From positions 1-20,463 of the forward strand of contig JADFMZ010000011.1 in the NCBI GenBank assembly GCA_022563615.1: 20,463 bases of DNA, written 5' to 3'. Under the pieces are notes generated by a model, which saw only the letters and a program-made list of their open reading frames with translations, did not search any database and was not told the DNA's origin. Position numbers and translations under genes: made by a program. Positions 14,262-20,463 of this stretch are shown in pieces (the first letter of the stretch is position 1; each line of letters opens with the position of its first letter). Origin of the DNA: Planctomycetota bacterium. GTDB taxonomy: Bacteria > Planctomycetota > Phycisphaerae > UBA1845.

Positions 14262-17200
14262 TTGAAAAGTTTGACGTTTCGAGTTTGGGTGGTCTTGTCG
14301 GTAGCGCTGACTGCGCTTTCCCTTCCGGTCACATCGGCGGCGGACGACGAGGCCCAAACCCTGGAACAGGCCATCGAGCTGTTTGAGACCGGTGACTATC
14401 CGGCTGCGCAACAGTTGCTGGTTGGGATCGACCGTTCCAAACTCACTCCGGACCAGCAGTCCTTGCGCGACGACTACGTCGATCGCACGCTCGTGGCGAT
14501 GACGATGTCGGAAAAGGCCAGGTACGACCTGGAGGACTCGCAAGACGTGTTGGACGGGGGAGATCGCGAGCGTGCCGTGCAAATGCTCGAAAGCGTGCTG
14601 GCTAATGAGTACGCCGCCCAAGACGTGAGGCGGGCCGCCGGCGCCAAGCTTCGTGAGTTGCGGTCCGAGGCTGAGCCCGAGGCCGCACAGCCTGTGCCGA
14701 TCGAAGACGAAACGCCCGCGCCAACGTCGCCCGTGCCTGCGGAATCGCCGGCCCCGGAGGTCATCGAGGACTCTACCCAGCGGGCTCGCGTTCTGGTCCA
14801 GGAGGCGGAAGAGATGCTTCGCGCCTCCCGCTTCGATGAGGCCCGCCGCTTGTTTCAAGAGGCGACCTCCGCGGTTCCCGGCTACCCCGAAGCGGTGGAC
14901 GGTCTGGATCGCGTGGCCGAGCACGAGCGCAACCTCGTCGGGACTCGCGGGCAATCGCTGCTCGAGCGCATTCGAACCGAGGATCGAATCAACTGGCAGC
15001 GCACCGTGGCTGAGTACCGCGACGTCGAGAGGCGCATCCATGAACAGATGACCTCGGAACGATTCTCAGAGGCCAAGCAATTACTGGTCCGGGCGCGTCA
15101 AATCGTCGAAGCCGGCCGGCAATATGCCGACCCGACCGAAAAATATGTAAGCCTACGCCAGGAGTTGGACGCCCTGGCTGAGTCCGTCGCCACGGACGAG
15201 CGTTTTTTCAACGAACGCCGAGTCGCCGAAATACGCCGCCAGATCGAGGAGGATCGTGCGACCCGCCTGAGGCAGGATGGTGAAAACCGCCGCAGGCAGG
15301 TGGACGCACTCATGAAGCAGGCGATGCAGCATCGAAAGGACGGCGACCTCGACGCCGCGATCACGGTGCTCAAACGGGTCGGCGTGATCGATCCACGGTA
15401 CCGCGTGGCCCGATGGATGATGGATGAACTGGAAGAACTGCGACAGTTTCGCAGGGGCCGCAGAATCCGCGAGCAATTTTACGACGAATCGCAAAAAGTC
15501 TTGAACGACGTGGAAGAGGCGAAGATCCCTTGGCATCAGGAGCTTCGATACCCGGATGATTGGCAGGAGCTGATCTCCCGGCCGGAGCGGTCCCGTCCCG
15601 GAGAATCCCGCCAGGACCGTTTGTTGTTCGGCGCGCTGGACCGCAAGATTCCGGTGGATTTTCGCCAGGCGCCCTTTGACCAGGTCATCGAGCGTCTCGC
15701 GGACACCCATCGCCTCAACATCATCGTCAACTGGCATGACCTGAAACAGGCCCATGTGGAACGGACCGTGCCCATCGACCTCGATCTGCCCAATGAAATC
15801 ACGCTAAGAAAAGCGTTGACCGAAGTGTTGGAGCAGGCCGGCGGCGAACGGGTGGAGCTCGGCTATGACGTCTCCGGGGGCACGATCAAGATCGCCACAC
15901 GGCAGAAGCTGGACCGGACGACCTACACCGCCGTCTATGACATCAACGACCTGCTGATGGAGATCCCCAACTTCAACGACGCCCCGATGACGGACTTGAC
16001 CCGAACGATTCACCGGTCGCGAAACAGATGGGAGCCGCCCGCCGAGCCGATGTGGGACGCCGACGGCCGGGACAGCGGTTTCCCCGAACCCGACCCGCAA
16101 CGTGCCGGTCGCGTTGCCAAGATCATCAACCTGATTCAGGACACGGTGGCGCCCGACAGTTGGGTGGATCGGGGTGGATCCGTCGGAACGATCAAAGAGA
16201 TCAACGGTCAGCTAGTAGTGACCCAGAGCTTTTCCACGCAGCGCAAGGTGGGAAACCTGTTGGCAAAACTAAGGAGCCAGCGGGCGATCCAAATCGCCGT
16301 CGAGGCGCTTTTCATTACCGTTTCGAGTCATTACCTGGAAGAGCTGGGCATTGATCTGGACATCGTTCTCAACAGCGGCAATGCCGGCTTCGACTTCATT
16401 CCCGGAGGGGGCGGACCCCTCACCGACCCGATCCTCGGGGCTCCGTTGCTGCTGCCTCGGACGTTCTCCCGGCTCGGATTCACGCCGAATACGCCGGGGC
16501 TGGGCACTGCCACGATCGGGGGAGGGAACGCGGTCAATCAACCCTTCAATAACCCATTCCTGATTCCGCAACGGGGCGGCGGCGGCGGGAGTCAGCTTAC
16601 ACCGGTTCCGATCATCAACAGAGTCATCAACTTCACGGATCCTGCTAACCTGGGCAGTGACGTGCCGGGCAGCTTCGCGGGAACGACGGTGGGGCCGGCG
16701 CTGAGCATCTTCGGCAGCTTCCTGGATAACATCCAGGTGGACTTCCTCCTGCGCGCCACGCAGGCGGACTCACGTACCTCGGTGCTGACCGCCCCGCGAC
16801 TCGTCATGTTCAACGGGCAGCGGGCGTGGGTGGCAGTAACGATTCAGCAGGCGTTTGTCAGTCAGCTCAACCCGGTCGTCGCCACCGGAGCGGTCGCCCA
16901 GGCGCCGCAGACCGGTGTCATCGACTCCGGCGCCGTGCTGGACGTGCAGGGAACCGTAACAGCCGACAAACGATACGTTACGTTGACCCTAAGGCCAGGC
17001 GTTACTCGGCTGCTCGCTCTTCAGACGATTCCGTTCAGCGGCGGCGGCGCCGGCGGCGGTTTTGGTGGGGGTACGGCGCTGGCGGCGTTCATCCAGTTGC
17101 CCACACTTTCGGCCCAGCGCGTGCAGACGACGGTATCCGTACCCGATGGGGGAACGTTGCTGATCGGAGGGCAGAAGTTGGCCAGCGAGACGGAGGTTGA

Positions 17201-17363
17201 GGCCGGCGTGCCCATCCTCTCCAAGATTCCAATTCTCAAGCGGTTCTACAACTCGCGGACCCTGGTCAAAGATGAGCAGACGCTGCTGATCCTGATCAAA
17301 CCCAAGATTCTCATCCAGACCGAGCAGGAAGAGCTAGCCTTCCCCTCCTTCGCCCAGCCCTAG
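14262..17363 (+). CDS. PilQ/GspD-type secretin with long TPR/coiled-coil N-terminus
   Basis: 1,033 residues from TTG 14262, chosen because GAGGGAGGG lies seven bases upstream and a signal peptide starts there (LKSLTFRVWVVLSVALTALSLPVTSA). ATGs at 14226 and 14238 are in frame but lack a ribosome-binding site. Counting from 14226: TPR-like helices at 43-70 and 185-235, a charged coiled-coil region about 240-430, another TPR-like pair at 360-400, an N0/STN-like domain at 470-560 (KIPVDFRQAPFDQVIERLA), then the secretin core from about 690. Core hallmarks are QIAVEALFITVSSHYLEELGID, SVPDGGTLLIGGQK and VPILSKIPILKRFYNSR. It forms the outer-membrane channel for a pilus or secreted protein. The ~430-residue N-terminal extension is unusual. 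Last gene of the cluster. Confidence 0.9.
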   Translation: MKSLTFRVWVVLSVALTALSLPVTSAADDEAQTLEQAIELFETGDYPAAQQLLVGIDRSKLTPDQQSLRDDYVDRTLVAMTMSEKARYDLEDSQDVLDGGDRERAVQMLESVLANEYAAQDVRRAAGAKLRELRSEAEPEAAQPVPIEDETPAPTSPVPAESPAPEVIEDSTQRARVLVQEAEEMLRASRFDEARRLFQEATSAVPGYPEAVDGLDRVAEHERNLVGTRGQSLLERIRTEDRINWQRTVAEYRDVERRIHEQMTSERFSEAKQLLVRARQIVEAGRQYADPTEKYVSLRQELDALAESVATDERFFNERRVAEIRRQIEEDRATRLRQDGENRRRQVDALMKQAMQHRKDGDLDAAITVLKRVGVIDPRYRVARWMMDELEELRQFRRGRRIREQFYDESQKVLNDVEEAKIPWHQELRYPDDWQELISRPERSRPGESRQDRLLFGALDRKIPVDFRQAPFDQVIERLADTHRLNIIVNWHDLKQAHVERTVPIDLDLPNEITLRKALTEVLEQAGGERVELGYDVSGGTIKIATRQKLDRTTYTAVYDINDLLMEIPNFNDAPMTDLTRTIHRSRNRWEPPAEPMWDADGRDSGFPEPDPQRAGRVAKIINLIQDTVAPDSWVDRGGSVGTIKEINGQLVVTQSFSTQRKVGNLLAKLRSQRAIQIAVEALFITVSSHYLEELGIDLDIVLNSGNAGFDFIPGGGGPLTDPILGAPLLLPRTFSRLGFTPNTPGLGTATIGGGNAVNQPFNNPFLIPQRGGGGGSQLTPVPIINRVINFTDPANLGSDVPGSFAGTTVGPALSIFGSFLDNIQVDFLLRATQADSRTSVLTAPRLVMFNGQRAWVAVTIQQAFVSQLNPVVATGAVAQAPQTGVIDSGAVLDVQGTVTADKRYVTLTLRPGVTRLLALQTIPFSGGGAGGGFGGGTALAAFIQLPTLSAQRVQTTVSVPDGGTLLIGGQKLASETEVEAGVPILSKIPILKRFYNSRTLVKDEQTLLILIKPKILIQTEQEELAFPSFAQP

Positions 17364-17435
17364 GCCAACGCGATGGTGATAGGTCCGCTCCCGGATTCGC
17401 CGCAGCGGCGTTACCGTAGGGAGCGCCATGTTGTT

Positions 17436-17517
17436 GTGTGCCACTGCTTTCAAGCAGTGCCCACGGTTGTCTTGTGAAGCTCGAACGTCTGTACACTGCT
17501 CAAGAGCAGTGGCACAC
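17436..17517. repeat. Palindromic repeat, family C
   Basis: Outer arms GTGTGC (17436-17441) and GCACAC (17512-17517) enclose two hairpins: CACTGCTT-TC-AAGCAGTG (17442-17459) and CACTGCTC-AA-GAGCAGTG (17494-17511), joined by a 34-base spacer. The arms plus stems form a continuous 13-bp inverted repeat (GTGTGCCACTGCT/AGCAGTGGCACAC). The design is the same as family A with a different sequence. It lies between the convergent 3' ends of the secretin gene and the CgeB-like gene and may act as a bidirectional terminator-like structure. The rest of 17364-17548 shows nothing else. Confidence 0.8.
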
Positions 17518-17548
17518 CCTGCAAGACGACGCGCGACGCTGCACCAGG

Positions 17549-18871
17549 CTACGGAGTGGTGCAGGCGGCTTCGGCTGGAGCATCGGTAACGCCCTGCACG
17601 TGAATCTTCGGCCAAGTGGTCGGCTGGGTGTCCGTTGAAGTCGGCTTTTTGGGAAGCACGCCTCCTTCGTGGAGGAGGTTCACCAACGTCGTGATCCGGT
17701 GGCTATAGAGGTGCTCAGCCAGGGTGCGGCGCTGTCCAGCCTCGGCGATTTCGCGGCGCTCCTTCGCATGGTCCAGATAGAATGCGATCTTTTCGAGGAG
17801 GTCGTGCTCATCGTGAAAGACCGCACACTCTTTCCCAACCGCGAAGAGGTCGGACAGCTCCGCCAGTTCGTAGGTCAGCATGAACCCGCCGAAAGCGGTA
17901 ATCTCATAATGGCGGATGTTCAGGCCGGATTCGAAATTGCCTTTGGTGAGGTTGAGACTGATCGGCACGCACCGCATGCGCTCATGCAGAACCTTCATGT
18001 CCCAAATCCTCGGTGAATGCTTGAGTCCGTAGTTGGCCTCCCAGTAGTCACCGATGAGTTCGAACTCGTCTCCAAGCTTGAGCTTCAGGAAACGGGCGAA
18101 GCGGTCGCGCTGCTTGACGGCCAGGTAGGCGTTGTAGATGAACTTCTGGTTGAAGAAATCCAGGGCCTTGGAGGTTCGAGTGGGGGCGTCGTCTCCGGGG
18201 CCGGGCGGCTGAGCAAAGGCGTGTAAATCGTAATAGATTTTGTGAAACGACAGATCGGGCATGTCCGCGCGGACGGCCGCCACTGTCAATCCCGCCAGCA
18301 GTTGACCCGGAAGAACGCCCTGCGGTGAGCGAAACCATGAGGACGCCGGATGACCCATGAAGGCAATGGGCGGACCGGTGTCCAGCTTGGGAGCGGGGCT
18401 GGTGTCGAAGTCCTCATTGACCGCCGCCATGGGCAAATGCGTGACATTCGATACGCCCAGTCGCTTCAGTTCCTCCGCGTGAGGCAGGTCGGGGATGCAT
18501 TTGATCCAGGTGTTGTTCTCCAACAAGTGCCAGCGATCCGCCCAGCTCATTTGCTCCATGGTCGAGGTGACCGGATCCAGGTAAAGCGCCGCATAAGGAA
18601 TACCCAGGTCGGCTGTGGTCAGAGACATCTTGCCGGGATCGCAGGATGCGGGAACCAGTGTCAAAGCCTCTGCATTGAAATCCAGCACGAGATCGATGTC
18701 ATGCTTTTCCAGAAAGGCGCGGTAGACGGGGCCGTCGGCGGTCCGCTGTTGCAGCGAGCCCATGGTTTCCGACGAGCACGATTCAGGCAGCCGGTGAGTC
18801 TCGAATCCAGCCTCCCGAGCGGAACGTTCGAGCTGTAGCGTCGTTGCGATCTTGATGGGTTGTCGAATCAT
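17549..18871 (-). CDS. CgeB-like glycosyltransferase (GT-B; Glyco_trans_1_2 type)
   Basis: 440 residues from ATG 18871; GAAGGGA lies about 13 bases upstream. The C-terminal part (about 285-395) has the CgeB/Glyco_trans_1_2 pattern: NLTKGNFESGLNIRHYEITAFGGFMLTYE, then LSDLFAVGKECAVFHDEHDLLEKIAFYLDH, then EIAEAGQRRTLAEHLYSHR. The N-terminal half contains LDFNAEALTLVP and a DUF3880-like layout but no clear Rossmann glycine motif. Members are putative sugar transferases, named after the Bacillus spore-crust protein CgeB; the sugar and acceptor are unknown here. There is no signal peptide, so it should act in the cytoplasm. It stands alone, convergent with the secretin gene and divergent from cinA. 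Confidence 0.75.
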   Translation of the reverse strand: MIRQPIKIATTLQLERSAREAGFETHRLPESCSSETMGSLQQRTADGPVYRAFLEKHDIDLVLDFNAEALTLVPASCDPGKMSLTTADLGIPYAALYLDPVTSTMEQMSWADRWHLLENNTWIKCIPDLPHAEELKRLGVSNVTHLPMAAVNEDFDTSPAPKLDTGPPIAFMGHPASSWFRSPQGVLPGQLLAGLTVAAVRADMPDLSFHKIYYDLHAFAQPPGPGDDAPTRTSKALDFFNQKFIYNAYLAVKQRDRFARFLKLKLGDEFELIGDYWEANYGLKHSPRIWDMKVLHERMRCVPISLNLTKGNFESGLNIRHYEITAFGGFMLTYELAELSDLFAVGKECAVFHDEHDLLEKIAFYLDHAKERREIAEAGQRRTLAEHLYSHRITTLVNLLHEGGVLPKKPTSTDTQPTTWPKIHVQGVTDAPAEAACTTP

Positions 18872-19101
18872 AGCGTCGTGCTATCCCTTCATGTCTTATG
18901 CGCACCGACCCGGGGATTGGGCGGATCCAAAGGATCGGGCGCCGCCCCTTGATGCAGGCCTCGTCGCAGGATCGTCTTGAGATCCTCAATACAATGCGCG
19001 CTCTTCTTAGATCGGCACGAAGGATGCCCACAAGAACCGGAAATCCGCAGTCCAGTCCTCCGGCCGTTGTACTCCGGGGCGGGCTTGATAGGCTGCGCCT
19101 C
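18872..19101. promoter_or_regulatory. Divergent intergenic region between the CgeB-like gene and cinA
   Basis: 230 bases upstream of both genes. A perfect short inverted repeat TTGAG-ATC-CTCAA lies at 18977-18989, directly followed by TACAAT (18990-18995), a possible -10 hexamer for cinA. No matching -35 is seen at the usual distance. The palindrome could be an operator, but no known regulator site is recognised. The cinA frame is open back to 18898 with ATGs at 18898, 18952, 18994 and 19024, but that sequence does not resemble CinA. Confidence 0.3.
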
Positions 19102-20364
19102 GTGCAGGCGGCCATCATCAGTGTCGGGACGGAGCTCACAACGGGACAAGTGGTGGATACGAACGCTGCCTGGCTGGCCGGGGAGCTGACGCAGCGCGGC
19201 GTGCAGGTCGTCGAGCATATCACCGTCGCGGATGATGTGGAGCGACTTGCCAATGTCATTCGTCGCACACTCCACGAGTCGGCGTCTAAGCTCATGGTTG
19301 TCACAGGGGGGCTCGGGCCGACGAAAGACGACGTGACGCGCGAGGCTGTCGCCGCCGCGATCGGGCAGCCGCTCGAAGAAAGCACCGAGGCGCTGGCACA
19401 AATCGAAGACTTCTTTCTGCGATTGCAGCGACGGATGAGCGCGGTCGATCGCGTCCAAGCCATGATCCCCCGAGGCGCCACCATCCTGCCGAACCGCCGA
19501 GGAACGGCGCCGGGGATCGGGTGGATCAGGGATAACGGCTATCTGTTCGCCCTTCCCGGAGTGCCGTCGGAAATGAAGGCCATGTTCGTCGAAAGCGTTC
19601 TGCCGTTGCTGGAGGGAGTCACCGATAAAACCCGTACGCTCGAAGCTCGCCTGCACTGCTTCGGAATCGGCGAGGCCAAGCTTGGCGAAAGATTGGCCGA
19701 CCTGATGAACCGGGGTCGCAACCCGCTGATCGGCACGACCGCCTCCGGGGCCGTCGTGACGGTCAGGATTCTGGCAACCGCCTGCGATGAGGCCGAGGCC
19801 AAGAGCAAACTCGCGGCCGATGTGGCTGAGGTTCGACGGCGTCTCGGCTCAGCCGTCTTCGGTGACGCAGAAGACCGGTTGCAGGAAGCCACGGCCCGCT
19901 TGCTCGTTCGGGAGAGAAAGACCGTGGCGGTAGCGGAATCGTGCACCGGAGGGTTGTTGGCCAGTAGCTTGACCGATGTTCCCGGCAGCAGCGCGTATTT
20001 CCTACGCGGCTATGTCGCCTACGCCGATCAGGCCAAGATCGATCTGCTGGGCGTGTCGGAGGCGATGATCGCGTCGGAGGGGGCGGTCAGCGAGGCGGTC
20101 GCCCGGGCGATGGCTGTCGGCTGCCGGGATGCCTCGGGAGCCGACCTGGCCCTATCGATCACCGGGATCGCCGGGCCAAGTGGAGGCATACCGCCCGAAA
20201 AACCGGTCGGGCTGGTTTATATCGGTCTAGTGGATTCCACCGGGGTTCAGGTCAAGCGGTTCCTGTTCGGCGAACACTTGAGCCGCGACCAGGTACGGGA
20301 TCGGAGTTGCAAAGCGGCTTTGAATCTGCTGCGTCTGCGTCTTCTCGAAGGAGGCGCAGCCTAA
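19102..20364 (+). CDS. cinA: CinA: competence/damage-inducible protein, NMN deamidase family
   Basis: 420 residues from the GTG at 19102, the usual CinA length. The frame is open to 18898, but family homology starts at VQAAIISVGTELTTGQ. The N-terminal MoCF/COG1058 domain (about 1-170) shows VGTELTTGQVVDTNAAWLA, VTGGLGPTKDDVTREAVA and ALPGVPSEMKAMF; this domain has ADP-ribose pyrophosphatase activity in characterised members. The C-terminal PncC-type amidase (about 255-415) shows VAVAESCTGGLLAS with the catalytic Ser and TGIAGPSGG. It hydrolyses nicotinamide mononucleotide to nicotinate mononucleotide for NAD recycling. Both domains look intact. No strong ribosome-binding site precedes the GTG. 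Confidence 0.93.
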   Translation: MQAAIISVGTELTTGQVVDTNAAWLAGELTQRGVQVVEHITVADDVERLANVIRRTLHESASKLMVVTGGLGPTKDDVTREAVAAAIGQPLEESTEALAQIEDFFLRLQRRMSAVDRVQAMIPRGATILPNRRGTAPGIGWIRDNGYLFALPGVPSEMKAMFVESVLPLLEGVTDKTRTLEARLHCFGIGEAKLGERLADLMNRGRNPLIGTTASGAVVTVRILATACDEAEAKSKLAADVAEVRRRLGSAVFGDAEDRLQEATARLLVRERKTVAVAESCTGGLLASSLTDVPGSSAYFLRGYVAYADQAKIDLLGVSEAMIASEGAVSEAVARAMAVGCRDASGADLALSITGIAGPSGGIPPEKPVGLVYIGLVDSTGVQVKRFLFGEHLSRDQVRDRSCKAALNLLRLRLLEGGAA

Positions 20365-20381
20365 TACTACAGCGCCGGATA

Positions 20382-20408
20382 GGCTCAAGCGAGGCTGTGA
20401 GTTGAGCC
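20382..20408 (+). terminator. Weak hairpin after cinA
   Basis: GGCTCAA (20382-20388) and TTGAGCC (20402-20408) form a 7-bp stem with a 13-base loop, 17 bases after the cinA stop. No T-tract follows. It may be a weak terminator or part of the next gene's leader. Confidence 0.25.
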
Positions 20409-20449
20409 GATGAAGTCTTCCAAGTGCTTGTTATTGGAGGACTTACGGC

Positions 20450-20463
20450 ATGGATGCGAAAGA
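20450..20463 (+). CDS. Start of an unidentified gene, cut by the window edge
   Basis: ATG at 20450 reads M-D-A-K then runs off the window. GGAGG at 20436-20440 lies nine bases upstream, a good ribosome-binding site, and the 85-bp gap after cinA is suitable for a leader. The product cannot be identified from four codons. recA follows cinA in some bacteria, but nothing here tests that. Confidence 0.5.

Noticed and set aside
13194..15041. 615-residue open frame on the minus strand across the 3' end of the 12138-13985 gene and the start of the secretin gene
   Set aside because: Antisense shadow of two well-supported genes in GC-rich DNA; the translation is rich in Arg, Gly and His, has no recognisable domain, and spans an intergenic leader.
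18898..19101. N-terminal extension of CinA from the upstream ATG at 18898
   Set aside because: The extra 68 residues are Arg-rich, do not resemble CinA, and would make the protein longer than the usual length; the GTG at 19102 gives a normal 420-residue enzyme.
18889..19656. 255-residue minus-strand frame covering the cinA 5' half and its upstream region
   Set aside because: Mostly antisense to conserved CinA sequence. The part beyond cinA has no recognisable motif and no clear start.
20377..20386. GGATAGGCTC after cinA, matching part of the family A right arm
   Set aside because: Only ten bases match and no core hairpins or partner arm are nearby; it may be a remnant but chance cannot be excluded.

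Overview
The window looks like a chromosomal segment from a high-GC member of the Planctomycetota, most likely Phycisphaerae-like. This rests on gene content: a PilM/secretin cluster of the PVC superphylum type, very large FtsX-type permeases, a GT4 family common in planctomycetes, and several families of palindromic intergenic repeats. It is an inference from reading, not a database match. No rRNA, tRNA, CRISPR array, transposase or phage gene is visible.

Layout. (1) 1-1054, plus strand: the 3' part of a shikimate dehydrogenase (aroE) overlapping a shikimate kinase (aroK), two steps of aromatic amino acid synthesis. (2) 1055-1297: two palindromic repeat elements of different families. (3) 1298-8755, minus strand, read right to left: mtaB (tRNA methylthiotransferase), a GT4 glycosyltransferase, a LolD/MacB-type ABC ATPase, and a giant two-module FtsX/MacB-type permease. 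The permease is split into two reading frames near a (CAA)8 tract and carries a palindromic repeat inserted in frame in its second part. (4) 8800-17363, plus strand: four genes that together look like the inner-membrane platform and outer-membrane channel of a type IV pilus/type II secretion-like machine. They are a PilM-PilN fusion, a PilO-like bitopic protein, a large unrecognised bitopic protein and a secretin with a long TPR/coiled-coil N-terminus. No pilin, prepilin peptidase or assembly ATPase lies beside them. The order recalls the Amuc_1098-1102 cluster of Akkermansia. (5) 17364-17548: a third palindromic repeat family. (6) 17549-18871, minus: a CgeB-like glycosyltransferase. (7) 19102-20364, plus: cinA, then the first codons of another gene at the right edge.

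The most unusual signals are the following. A ~100-bp repeat is present three times; it can fold as a three-way junction, and one copy is translated inside the permease gene while another supplies the stop codon of mtaB. The permease has a frameshift at its polyglutamine tract. The pilus/secretin cluster contains a PilM-PilN fusion and two large envelope proteins I cannot assign to a family.
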